Source of the DNA: Flavobacteriales bacterium UBA6165
GTDB lineage: Bacteria; Bacteroidota; Bacteroidia; Flavobacteriales_D; Crocinitomicaceae
Assembly (NCBI GenBank): GCA_002422285.1
Contig: DIUF01000044.1
Location: 2,241 to 45,172, forward strand
Direction of reading: 5' to 3'
DNA: 42,932 nt
The notes below the pieces were generated by a model, which saw nothing but the letters and a program-made list of their open reading frames with translations, had not been told where the DNA came from and ran no database searches. The translations under genes were made by a program, and so were the position numbers. How positions within the stretch are numbered: the stretch's first letter is position 1; every line of letters starts with the position of its first letter. Below, one piece after another: positions 35,223 through 42,932 of this stretch.

Positions 35223-36386
35223 ATGAAGTTTATTGCCTTAATAGTCATTGTTTTAGCCATTATTGCGGTTGCACAGTTAACACGCATCTATGAGCTTACT
35301 TCGAAACTTCGAAATCGCAATGAGACAGACGTGGATTATCGTGATAATAAGTTGAATGCCAACTTGTTGCTGTTGTTCGGTATTGGCATGTTCGTGTCTT
35401 ATATTTGGATGATTGCTAGATATGGCGCGGGTGGAAACAGTGTTGCTGCATCGGTTGAGGGTGTGGATTATGATTGGTTGTTTGCCGTTAATCTCGTGTT
35501 GATCAGTGTTATTTTCTTCGTTACTAATGGTTTGTTGTTTTATTTCGCTTGGAAATATCATGCAAGACCTGGTGCAAAAGCTTTTTATTATACACACAAT
35601 ACCAGATGGGAATTGGCTTGGACTGCGGCTCCTGCAGCGGTGTTGTCGGTGATTATCGTTATGGGTCTTGTTCAGTGGAAAGACAGAACTGGTGCGGCTG
35701 GTGAAAATGCGGTGGTTCTTGAATTATACTCCAAGCAATTTGACTGGGCTGTTCGATATGCAGGTCAGGACAATCAATTGGGTAAATTTGATTATAAGTT
35801 AATCAATACTGATAATCCATTAGGCTTGGCGACTTCTGCAACCATTGCTGCTCGTGTTGACGAGTTGAAAGCGGAAATTGAAGCTCTTGAGATTCGCATT
35901 AACGATAAGAATGTGGTTTATTCTGTTAATGCTTTGAACGAAATGAAAAATAATTTGGCAACAAAAGAGCGCCTTTATGTTCGTTTGTTGCAATTACAAG
36001 AAAATCACGACCCAGCTTGGGATGCTGCTGCACTAGATGATATCGTGCAACCTGCTAATATTAAACTTGTTCTTAAAAAGGGGCAGGAATATGATATGTA
36101 CTTCCGCGCGCAGGATGTTATTCACTCAGCGTTTTTCCCGCATTTTAGAGCACAAATCAATACTGTTCCTGGTATGGTAACACGTTTGAAATTTACGCCA
36201 AGCATTACTACAAGAGAAATGCGTGAAAAAATGAAAGATGATAATTTCAATTACATTTTGCTTTGTAATAAAATTTGTGGTGCCTCTCACTCAAACATGA
36301 AGCTTACTGTTGAAGTCCTTGAGGAGGCTGAATACGACGCTTGGTGGGCAGAGCAAGTAGCAACAAAAACTTTTGGAAATAATTAA
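35223..36386 (+). CDS. coxB: Cytochrome c oxidase subunit II with coiled-coil insertion
   Basis: A 387-residue Cu-A subunit. An extra N-terminal hydrophobic segment (1-20) precedes two transmembrane helices (about 44-65 and 86-110). The Cu-A ligands are visible: H301 (V-I-H-S-A-F-F-P), C348, C352, H356 and M359 (C-N-K-I-C-G-A-S-H-S-N-M). The usual Glu inside C-x-E-x-C is Lys, a form common in Bacteroidota. Between D-N-P-L-G-L and the Cu-A barrel core, residues about 203-268 form a charged predicted coiled coil absent from standard CoxB. It accepts electrons from ActA/ActE-type cytochromes and passes them to CoxA. Confidence 0.93.
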   Translation: MKFIALIVIVLAIIAVAQLTRIYELTSKLRNRNETDVDYRDNKLNANLLLLFGIGMFVSYIWMIARYGAGGNSVAASVEGVDYDWLFAVNLVLISVIFFVTNGLLFYFAWKYHARPGAKAFYYTHNTRWELAWTAAPAAVLSVIIVMGLVQWKDRTGAAGENAVVLELYSKQFDWAVRYAGQDNQLGKFDYKLINTDNPLGLATSATIAARVDELKAEIEALEIRINDKNVVYSVNALNEMKNNLATKERLYVRLLQLQENHDPAWDAAALDDIVQPANIKLVLKKGQEYDMYFRAQDVIHSAFFPHFRAQINTVPGMVTRLKFTPSITTREMREKMKDDNFNYILLCNKICGASHSNMKLTVEVLEEAEYDAWWAEQVATKTFGNN

Positions 36387-36397
36387 TTAAGGTTTTA

Positions 36398-36464
36398 GCT
36401 TCTGGCATCTGGCTACTGGCGGACACTCTGTGTTGCCAGTCGATAACAGCCAGTCACCAGAAGC
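36398..36464. repeat. Complex palindromic intergenic repeat between coxB and coxA
   Basis: Three nested stems: GCTTCTGG 36398-36405 with CCAGAAGC 36457-36464; CTGGCT 36409-36414 with AGCCAG 36448-36453; ACTGGC 36415-36420 with GCCAGT 36435-36440; 14-base loop, with a 7-base bulge on the right arm. There is no T tract, so it is not a simple terminator. The tandem (C)TGGC units resemble the CTGG-rich palindromes found scattered in many Bacteroidota genomes. It may act as an mRNA stability or attenuation element, or be a mobile repeat (inference). Confidence 0.7.
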
Positions 36465-36482
36465 CTTTAAATAATAAATAAT

Positions 36483-38273
36483 ATGGCAGCTATTTCACAC
36501 GACGCACACGGACATCACGAAGAAAGTTTTGTGTCCAAGTACATCTTTTCGCAAGACCACAAAATGATTTCGAAGCAGTTCTTATTGACTGCTATCGTGA
36601 TGGGTCTTATTGCAATGATTCTTTCTACTTTGTTCAGAATCCAGCTTGGATGGCCTGAGCAGAGTTCGGATGTGTTGCACGCATTCCTTGGTGACCGTTG
36701 GGCGCCAAATGGGATTTTGGATAGAAACATGTACCTTGGTCTTGTTACCATGCATGGTACCATCATGGTGTTCTTCCTTTTGACTGGAGGTTTGTCTGGT
36801 ACATTTTCGAATTTATTAATTCCATTGCAGATTGGAGCCCGAGATATGGCATCTGGATTCTTGAACATGCTTTCTTATTGGATGTTCTTTATATCTTCAG
36901 TGATCATGGTTATTTCATTGTTCGTTGAAACTGGTCCAGCAATGGCTGGATGGACGGTTTATCCTCCACTTTCAGCATTGCCGCAAGCTGTTCCAGGTTC
37001 AGGTTTGGGAATGACTTTGTGGTTGGTGTCGATGGCTATTTTCATTGCTTCTTCGCTTTTGGGATCATTGAATTACATCGTTACTATTTTGAACTTGCGC
37101 ACTAAAGGTATGACGATGTTGCGCTTGCCGTTGACAATTTGGGCTTTCTTTGTAACAGCTGTTCTTGGTGTGCTTTCTTTCCCGGTTCTTTTGTCGGCAG
37201 CCTTGTTGTTGATTATGGATAGAACGATGGGTACCTCCTTCTATTTGAGTGATATTATTGTTGGTGGTGAGATGTTAGATAATACTGGAGGGTCTCCATT
37301 GTTGTATCAGCATTTGTTCTGGTTCTTAGGTCACCCAGAGGTGTATATCGTATTGTTGCCTGCTCTTGGTTTGACATCTGAAGTAATATCTACAAATGCG
37401 CGTAAACCAATCTTTGGTTATAAGGCCATGATTACCTCAATTTTAGGTATTGGTTTCTTGTCTTTTATAGTTTGGGCGCACCACATGTATGTAACTGGAA
37501 TGAGTCCGTTCTTGGGTAGTTTATTTGTGTTTACAACATTATTAATTGCGATTCCTTCGGCGGTGAAAGTGTTTAACTATTTGACGACATTGTGGAGAAG
37601 TACCGCAATTTACACGCCGCAAATGTTGTTTTCAATAGCGCTTGTTTCTACTTTTATTACAGGTGGTGTAACAGGTATTATTCTTGCCGACTCGGCTTTG
37701 GATATCGCAGTGCATGATACTTATTTCGTTGTGGCTCACTTCCACGTGGTTATGGGTCTTTCTGCCGTATTCGGTATGTTTGCAGGTGTTTACCATTGGT
37801 TCCCTAAAATGTATGGCCGAATGATGAACCTCAGAATTGGGTATGTTCATTTCTGGCTTACTGTTATTTCTGGTTACGGTGTTTTCTTCCCGATGCACTT
37901 TGTGGGTATTGCTGGAGCTCCACGCCGTTATTACGATTATTCAGTTTATGAAGGTTTTGATATGAACCAGTTCAATATTATTATGGAATTAAATGTAATC
38001 ATTTCTATTTTCGCTATCATTGGTTTGTTGGCGCAAGGCTTGTTCTTGTATAATTTCTTCTACAGCATTTACCGTGGACCGAAAGCAGTTCAAAACCCAT
38101 GGAGAGGGAACACATTGGAGTGGACAACTCCTGTTGAGCATGTTCATGGCAATTGGCCAGGAGCGCTTCCAGTAGTTCATCGTTGGCCTTATGATTATAG
38201 TAAGCCTGGTGCAGATGAAGATTTCATCTTACAAACTGTGCCTCTGAAGGAGGGAGAGACAGAAGAACATTAG
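36483..38273 (+). CDS. coxA: Cytochrome c oxidase subunit I (heme-copper oxidase)
   Basis: A 596-residue, twelve-helix catalytic subunit that reduces oxygen to water and pumps protons. Low-spin heme ligands: H91 (M-H-G-T-I-M-V) and H421. Cu-B ligands: H284 (G-H-P-E-V-Y), H333 and H334 (W-A-H-H-M-Y). High-spin heme ligand: H419 (V-A-H-F-H-V-V-M-G). E286 and Y288 of the G-H-P-E-V-Y motif mark an A1-type oxidase with the cross-linked tyrosine. The His-rich N-terminus (H-D-A-H-G-H-H) is notable. Last gene of the operon; a strong terminator follows, so subunit III is not co-transcribed here. Confidence 0.96.
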   Translation: MAAISHDAHGHHEESFVSKYIFSQDHKMISKQFLLTAIVMGLIAMILSTLFRIQLGWPEQSSDVLHAFLGDRWAPNGILDRNMYLGLVTMHGTIMVFFLLTGGLSGTFSNLLIPLQIGARDMASGFLNMLSYWMFFISSVIMVISLFVETGPAMAGWTVYPPLSALPQAVPGSGLGMTLWLVSMAIFIASSLLGSLNYIVTILNLRTKGMTMLRLPLTIWAFFVTAVLGVLSFPVLLSAALLLIMDRTMGTSFYLSDIIVGGEMLDNTGGSPLLYQHLFWFLGHPEVYIVLLPALGLTSEVISTNARKPIFGYKAMITSILGIGFLSFIVWAHHMYVTGMSPFLGSLFVFTTLLIAIPSAVKVFNYLTTLWRSTAIYTPQMLFSIALVSTFITGGVTGIILADSALDIAVHDTYFVVAHFHVVMGLSAVFGMFAGVYHWFPKMYGRMMNLRIGYVHFWLTVISGYGVFFPMHFVGIAGAPRRYYDYSVYEGFDMNQFNIIMELNVIISIFAIIGLLAQGLFLYNFFYSIYRGPKAVQNPWRGNTLEWTTPVEHVHGNWPGALPVVHRWPYDYSKPGADEDFILQTVPLKEGETEEH

Positions 38274-38297
38274 ATATTACTTTTTGTAATTTGTTGA

Positions 38298-38329
38298 ATA
38301 GCCTCGGGTAGTCCCGAGGCTATTTTTTT
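38298..38329 (+). terminator. Rho-independent terminator of act-cox operon
   Basis: An 11-bp perfect stem (ATAGCCTCGGG 38298-38308 with CCCGAGGCTAT 38313-38323), 4-base loop TAGT, then a T tract to 38329. It starts 25 bases after the coxA stop. Confidence 0.92.
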
Positions 38330-38470
38330 GTTCTTTTTGTTAGTATTTTTTGATAAAAAATATTGAAACGCAGCATTTTCACAATTTTTTTGATTCAATT
38401 TTTTTGTAACACATTGTTTGTAAGCGCCTTGTGTTTTTTAACAATTTGTATGCTTGCACAACGAATTATT
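38330..38470. other. AT-rich intergenic region after coxA
   Basis: Very T-rich on the plus strand. A 62-residue open frame starting at 38363 uses TTG, has low-complexity hydrophobic composition and crosses the promoter at 38471-38500; it is judged non-coding. Confidence 0.5.
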
Positions 38471-38472
38471 TT

Positions 38473-38500
38473 TTTGCGAAGTTCTTTCGTTGTAGTTTTG
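38473..38500 (+). promoter_or_regulatory. Promoter of the 38570 gene
   Basis: TTTG at 38473-38476, 16-base spacer, TAGTTTTG at 38493-38500 (full TAnnTTTG match). The ATG is 69 bases downstream of the -7 box. Confidence 0.55.
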
Positions 38501-38569
38501 TGTCCCAAAAGATTTAGGCTCGCCATGGCTTGGAATCGTTGGAATTGTTAATTATTCAATTGACCGAAC

Positions 38570-39100
38570 ATGGTGTTTGATTTTATTAAAAGACATTTGA
38601 ACTATATTTTTTTGCCACTATGCATTATATGTGTTAGTCCAGTTTGGTCTTTTAATAGTACTCTGATGTTTTTCCCCTCGACTGTTTCTTGTAAAAATTC
38701 CCCTAACCCCAAGCAGGTTTGGATGGACTATGCAGTAAAGCGTTTGTCCTCCGTGGATTCAGTGCCAGAAACAGCTCGAGTTTTTGCACAACAGCTTACT
38801 GCATTTAATGATTTCTACAAGTTAGAGTTTCAGGTAAGAGGAGAAGGTTTTATTCGATTTGATAATGGAGACTGGATCTGTTTTATCACCCATTCCTCAC
38901 ATGATAATGAAGAAATTGGCGACGTCACTGTTGCGCGTGACAACCATGGCCGTATTTTTTACAACAAAGGACACATCTGTGGCGGGGTGATTTCATTTTT
39001 TACAAAAGAGCGTAACGTAAAGTTAAACGCGCACACGTTTTTTGATATTTTTTTATCTGACTCAGACAATGAGGTTTGGGTTCAAATGATTTTGCATTAA
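38570..39100 (+). CDS. Small exported protein of unknown function
   Basis: A 176-residue protein with an N-terminal hydrophobic signal (about 12-28, ending W-S-F) and a soluble mixed domain (about 45-176). The central block G-E-G-F-I-R-F-D-N-G-D-W-I-C-F-I-T-H-S-S-H-D followed by D-V-T-V-A-R-D and K-G-H-I-C-G-G looks like a compact conserved fold, with two cysteines (in W-I-C and H-I-C-G-G) that may form a disulfide. No named family is recognised. The large surface-protein gene begins 23 bases after its stop, so the two are probably one transcript. Confidence 0.75.
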   Translation: MVFDFIKRHLNYIFLPLCIICVSPVWSFNSTLMFFPSTVSCKNSPNPKQVWMDYAVKRLSSVDSVPETARVFAQQLTAFNDFYKLEFQVRGEGFIRFDNGDWICFITHSSHDNEEIGDVTVARDNHGRIFYNKGHICGGVISFFTKERNVKLNAHTFFDIFLSDSDNEVWVQMILH

Positions 39101-39123
39101 TTTTTAACTGTTATACAGGTTTT

Positions 39124-42100
39124 ATGAAAAACACAATTTTAGCAACAAGGGGATTTTTGGCAGAGCGATTGACTAGTTCAGCTAATAAATGGAATTCATT
39201 AGTGAAGTCGGGCTTGTTAGCTTTGGTAGTTCTATTTGGTTTGTTAGCTCAAATCAATCTGTCAAATGCTCAAAGTTTTGATTTGTATGCTTTTAGGGGC
39301 AATATCACCAATAATTTCTACCGTTACAATGTACAAACAGATTTTTGGATTACCTCCACGTCTGATTTCAATGGGGCTCCAAGTGTTGCCCCAAACACAG
39401 TAAATAGTGGCGGTGCGCTTGTGGCTACCGATAATTTTATTTACGGATTAAGAGGTAATGGCACGAACAATTTCTGGCGTTATGACGCGGTGACAGGCAC
39501 ATGGTCATCAATGGCCAATGCTCCAGCCAATGTTGCTGCGGGTGGCGCATTAGTTGTTGTTGGAAATTTTATATATGCAACGCGAGGTGGGTCGAATAAC
39601 TTTTGGCGCTACGATATTGCAGCGAACACATGGTCATCAATGGCAAACACCTTAGCAAATATTGGTACAGGTGGTGCTTTAACCACAGATGGCACTTTTA
39701 TTTATGCCTTTAGAGGAGGCAACACCAGTACTTTTTACAGATATGACATAACAACGAATACGTGGACGACTATGGCTGCCACACCGGCAAACATAAATGC
39801 TGGTGGTGCGCTTGTAACTGTTGGGTCATTTATCTATGGAACGCGCGGTGGTGGTCAAAACACTTTTTATCGATATGACATTGTTGCCAATACTTGGAGC
39901 AGTATGGCCAACGCGCCGGCAACTTTAGATTTGGGTGCTTCAATCGAGTTTATTGGTAATGATATATATGCACTCAGAGGGGGCAACAACACCAATTTTT
40001 ATCGTTATTCGATTTCTTCAAATTCTTGGACAACCATGGAGCCTACACCTGCCACAGTACAAGGTGGTGGCGCTTTGGTTAAATTTAGAATTTTAGAGTC
40101 AGATTTGGCAGTAACCAAAACCGCCACCCCTCCAGCAGGTGTGAATTACAATCCTGGAGAGGCAGTAAGCTTTAATCTAACCGTAACCAACAATGGCCCG
40201 GACAATGCGGCTAATGTAGAGGTTTTTGATTTACTTCCAGTTGGTTTGAATTATGTTAGCCATTCTGGCGGGACATATAACCAAACAACCGGTGTTTGGA
40301 CAATTGGCCTGTTGAATAATGGTCAATCAGCGGCATTAACCATCAACTGTGTAATTGCGCCTGCCAACCAAAGCGCAGGTCTTACAATAATTAATACGGC
40401 CTCTTCATCATCTAGAAATGCTGATCCAAATGGAGCCAACAGTTCGGCTAGTGTTAGTTTGCCCGTGAATGGAGCAGATTTGTCAATTACAAAAACAGGC
40501 TCTTCTCCTTCTAACCCGATTATGGAAGGAAACACTATCAATTATGTAATCACAATAACCAACAATGGTCCTAACAGCGCAAATGCCATAGAAGTTATTG
40601 ACTTGTTGCCTTTAAGTTTGACATACGTCGGTTCTACGGTTTCTCAAGGGACATTCAACAGCGCCTCTGGCTTGTGGAGCGTTGGTGCATTGGCCAATGG
40701 AGCCTCAGCAACCTTAACAATCGAGACGACAGTGTTCCAAGGTGGTGTAATTACGAATACAGCCACAATTGTAGCCTCTTCTGAAGGGGATGGCAACACG
40801 TCAAACAACATTGCAACGTCGAATATATCAACATTGAGAACGTTTGCTGCTGGTGCTTGCATCATAAGTATGAATGGGCAAACAACAGGTACTAATGCCC
40901 AACAATACAATGCTAGTTTAAAGCCCTATGGCTTGGTATATGATTTGGTAAAAAACAACCAGATACCGGTGTATTGGATTATTAATCCAGGTAAATCGTT
41001 TGTAAGTGAAACTGCTAAAACAGACCAGATTGACTACACCATTAACGGTGTTGATTACATCAGTAGTTTCTTTGTTATTCCGGCAGAGTTTGCTTCTTTA
41101 CCTTCAGTACAAGCCATTGTTAATTCATGGGTGTCTAGTCACGCTGGCTTGGTTGTAAATTGTAACCAACCAGCATTTACTGTACCAGTGCATGCAATGT
41201 TGACAAGTATGCCACGTGTGGCATTGGACACCCAAAATGGCAGTATTGCTGTTACATCTTTCTTTCAGGCCTCACGTTCAAATGTGGCTCAGTTTTTTAA
41301 CTCTAATCCTGATTTAAGTCCTTATTACACTAAAACACCTGCTCAGCTTAACACCTGTGATGATATTTATATCATGCCACACGCAGACCCACACCAATGG
41401 ACTGCGGCAACGCGTGGCGCATTCAATAGTTTTATTGAGTCTGGTGGTTGGTTGTATGGAGCCTGTCATGCGCCTAGCTCATTAGAGGGGCTTTATCCTT
41501 ACAATGGTTTAACTGGCATGCATTTGTTAACCAATAATGGACTGGTTCCTTGGGGGGACCACAACAATTCACCAACTCCTCCATACAATTACAGAGTTGG
41601 TTCAGGGCAGTATTATCCAAACATTGCTTCTGACCCATTTATGCAGTACAGGGCGATAACCGATGGTGCGCTTCAAAATGGTTCTGAACGAATGTATGTG
41701 CCTTTACCAGCAGGATGGAGAGGCACTACAAGTATTGCTGTTTGGGACCCCGATCATGTCCAAGCGCCGGGGCCTTATCCGACTGGCGCGGTAGGTATTG
41801 TGACATACGGGCGTTCTTTTGGAAACCCTAATTTGGGGATGATTTTGTACCAAGCTTCTCACTCGTTTAACGGGGGCACAGTAACGGAAAATATTGGTGC
41901 AGCTCGCGTTATAGGCAATTTATGGTTCCAAGCGGGCGTGGAAATGCGTCCAGAAATACAACCTGCGGTGTTGATTACAAACCCTGTATATTCTGGCAAT
42001 ACGGTTTCGTTCTCTATTGCCGTAGACAATATGCCGAATTCAACTACGCAGAGCATCACATGGACATCAACTTGTGGCGGCACGTTTAGTGTGCAAAACT

Positions 42101-42932
42101 CATTGAACACCGTGTTTACCTTGCCTGTAGTTCAAACTGAGACGGTTTGTATAGTAAGGGTGGTGGTTACAGACAATTGTGGTCGTGCAAACTTTCAAGC
42201 ATTCCCATTAACGATATTGCCAAGCTCAGATTTGCAGGTTGTTAAAACAAACAACAATCCCGCACCTTTTGTGGGTTCTACTGTTCAGTTTACGGTCGTG
42301 GCTACTAACAACGGTCCAAGTAACAATACAGGTGTTCAAGTTCAAGATTTATTGCCTTCAGGTTATACTTTCCAAAGTGCTACTGTTACTGCCGGTTCTT
42401 ACAACTCAGGTACTGGTTTGTGGACTATAGGCAACTTAGACAGTGGAGCAAGTGCAACGCTTACAATTAATGCAATTGTTCTTGGATCAGGAACTTATGC
42501 CAATACGGCAACAATAACGGGAACTGTTTTTGATCCTGATTTAACAAACAATACTTCAACTAGCACACCGGTTCCGGTTTTACAAGCGGATTTGAGTGTT
42601 GTAAAAACGGTTAATAATGCTACGCCTATTGTTGGCACCAATGTAGTGTTTAATTTGGTTGCTAATAATGCGGGCCCTAGCCCTGCAACAGGTGTGGTTT
42701 TGAACGATTTACTGCCTTCAGGTTATACATATGTAAGTTCTACAGTTACGCAAGGTACTTATGTTTCAGGAACAGGCGTTTGGACAATTGGTAGCATGGC
42801 TGTTGGTGGTAGCGCTACGCTCACAATTACAGCTACTGTATTAGGCACTGGAAACTATACCAATACGGGGACAATAACAGGGAATCAACCAGACCCTAAT
42901 CTTTTAAACAACACTTCATCTGTAACACCAGT
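39124..42932 (+). CDS. Giant secreted surface protein: Kelch-like propeller, DUF11 repeats and unknown central domain (3' partial)
   Basis: An open frame of at least 1269 residues that runs off the window. Signal peptide about 27-50 (L-L-A-L-V-V-L-F-G-L-L-A-Q to S-N-A-Q). Residues about 53-325: six Kelch-like beta-propeller blades (Y-x-x-R-G-G, F-x-R-Y-D, N-T-W-S-S-M-A). Residues 327-451 and 452-570: two DUF11 beta domains. Residues about 574-945: a large unnamed domain with I-M-P-H-A-D, G-G-W-L-Y-G-A-C-H-A (C781, H782) and Y-Q-A-S-H-S-F (H913). Residues about 946-1035: Ig/PKD-like. From 1036 and 1156: two more DUF11 copies. Likely a cell-surface or adhesin-type protein; the C-terminal sorting signal lies outside the window. 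Confidence 0.85.
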   Translation, partial: MKNTILATRGFLAERLTSSANKWNSLVKSGLLALVVLFGLLAQINLSNAQSFDLYAFRGNITNNFYRYNVQTDFWITSTSDFNGAPSVAPNTVNSGGALVATDNFIYGLRGNGTNNFWRYDAVTGTWSSMANAPANVAAGGALVVVGNFIYATRGGSNNFWRYDIAANTWSSMANTLANIGTGGALTTDGTFIYAFRGGNTSTFYRYDITTNTWTTMAATPANINAGGALVTVGSFIYGTRGGGQNTFYRYDIVANTWSSMANAPATLDLGASIEFIGNDIYALRGGNNTNFYRYSISSNSWTTMEPTPATVQGGGALVKFRILESDLAVTKTATPPAGVNYNPGEAVSFNLTVTNNGPDNAANVEVFDLLPVGLNYVSHSGGTYNQTTGVWTIGLLNNGQSAALTINCVIAPANQSAGLTIINTASSSSRNADPNGANSSASVSLPVNGADLSITKTGSSPSNPIMEGNTINYVITITNNGPNSANAIEVIDLLPLSLTYVGSTVSQGTFNSASGLWSVGALANGASATLTIETTVFQGGVITNTATIVASSEGDGNTSNNIATSNISTLRTFAAGACIISMNGQTTGTNAQQYNASLKPYGLVYDLVKNNQIPVYWIINPGKSFVSETAKTDQIDYTINGVDYISSFFVIPAEFASLPSVQAIVNSWVSSHAGLVVNCNQPAFTVPVHAMLTSMPRVALDTQNGSIAVTSFFQASRSNVAQFFNSNPDLSPYYTKTPAQLNTCDDIYIMPHADPHQWTAATRGAFNSFIESGGWLYGACHAPSSLEGLYPYNGLTGMHLLTNNGLVPWGDHNNSPTPPYNYRVGSGQYYPNIASDPFMQYRAITDGALQNGSERMYVPLPAGWRGTTSIAVWDPDHVQAPGPYPTGAVGIVTYGRSFGNPNLGMILYQASHSFNGGTVTENIGAARVIGNLWFQAGVEMRPEIQPAVLITNPVYSGNTVSFSIAVDNMPNSTTQSITWTSTCGGTFSVQNSLNTVFTLPVVQTETVCIVRVVVTDNCGRANFQAFPLTILPSSDLQVVKTNNNPAPFVGSTVQFTVVATNNGPSNNTGVQVQDLLPSGYTFQSATVTAGSYNSGTGLWTIGNLDSGASATLTINAIVLGSGTYANTATITGTVFDPDLTNNTSTSTPVPVLQADLSVVKTVNNATPIVGTNVVFNLVANNAGPSPATGVVLNDLLPSGYTYVSSTVTQGTYVSGTGVWTIGSMAVGGSATLTITATVLGTGNYTNTGTITGNQPDPNLLNNTSSVTP
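39280..40095 (+). repeat. Six tandem Kelch-like blade repeats (coding)
   Basis: Six units of about 44-48 codons share G-G-A-L, F-I-Y-x-x-R-G-G, N-F-W-R-Y-D and N-T-W-S-S-M-A-N-x-P-A-N in the same order. The last unit is more diverged. Six or seven blades would close one beta-propeller. Confidence 0.75.
42229..42932 (+). repeat. Two adjacent, closely similar DUF11 repeats (coding)
   Basis: Units start at 42229 and 42589 (360 bases apart). They share the DNA words GATTTA-TGCCTTCAGGTTATAC and, in protein, D-L-L-P-S-G-Y-T, G-T-G-x-W-T-I-G and S-A-T-L-T-I. They are more alike than the upstream DUF11 pair (40102, 40477), which indicates recent tandem duplication. The second is cut by the window end. 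Confidence 0.75.

Noticed and set aside
36264..36299. Lys instead of Glu in the Cu-A C-x-E-x-C motif of CoxB as a defect
   Set aside because: The metal is bound there through a backbone carbonyl, and C-N-K-I-C is a common form in Bacteroidota; all side-chain ligands are present.
38363..38551. 62-residue open frame after coxA
   Set aside because: TTG start, no ribosome signal, composition dictated by T-rich DNA, and it crosses a well-matched promoter (38473-38500) for the next gene.
40323..40910. Minus-strand open frames within the DUF11 repeats (40323-40541, 40644-40910)
   Set aside because: They lie opposite a continuous, repeat-structured coding frame on the plus strand and show no family resemblance.
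42239..42430. 63-residue plus-strand open frame in the DUF11 region
   Set aside because: An out-of-frame reading of the large protein; the DUF11 motif is only in the main frame.
39280..42932. Regular repeats that might be a CRISPR array
   Set aside because: Unit lengths of about 135-145 and 360 bases are multiples of codons, the frame stays open, and the units encode Kelch-like and DUF11 folds; there are no short identical repeats with unique spacers.

Overview
The window comes from a member of the Bacteroidota, most likely a Flavobacteriales-like lineage. The evidence is the TAnnTTTG-type promoter boxes in front of many genes, the acpP-fabF-rnc-IPExxxVDY-pyk gene order, a fused MurF-alanine racemase, an alternative complex III operon joined to cytochrome oxidase genes, and a large secreted protein built from Kelch-like and DUF11 repeats. 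Base composition is moderately AT-rich throughout. I see no tRNA, rRNA, insertion sequence, prophage or CRISPR array. Names are family-level readings made from the sequence alone; no database search was run.

Layout. (1) 1-1856: an ExbB/TolQ-type proton channel tail, a four-helix membrane protein of unknown role and two ExbD/TolR proteins, closed by a terminator. (2) 2049-6924: a SCO-type copper chaperone, convergent dxs, and divergent murF-alr. (3) 6969-8697: a secreted membrane protein and two tandem paralogous lipoproteins. (4) 8694-9840 (minus): purN and marC. (5) 10003-14304: acpP, fabF, rnc, an IPExxxVDY protein and pyk, followed by a convergent EamA transporter and a secreted coiled-coil protein. 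(6) 16475-19020: DNA polymerase III delta-prime, a lipoprotein and an amidotransferase-like protein that lacks its catalytic triad. (7) 19168-25718: tetR-tolC-adaptor-RND pump operon with overlapping or abutting genes, ended by a bidirectional terminator, then a convergent SPOR-domain protein. (8) 26631-38273: actABCDEF-coxB-coxA, a complete quinol-to-oxygen electron transfer module. (9) 38570-42932: a small secreted protein and the first 1269 residues of a very large surface protein that runs off the window.

How the genes work together. The largest coherent system is respiratory: alternative complex III takes electrons from menaquinol and passes them through c-type hemes to the Cu-A centre of CoxB and the heme-copper site of CoxA. 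The SCO protein about 33 kb away could load Cu-A. Subunit III and the heme A and assembly genes are not here. Lipid and envelope supply is also well represented: dxs (isoprenoids), acpP/fabF (fatty acids), murF-alr (peptidoglycan D-alanine branch) and the Exb energiser.

The least explained parts are the amidotransferase-like pseudoenzyme (18343-19020), the unknown central domain of the giant surface protein (about 40843-41960), the tandem lipoproteins, the palindromic repeat in front of coxA, and a recurring promoter-to-start arrangement (TAnnTTTR-N-GCC-RTG) that suggests leaderless mRNAs for three genes.
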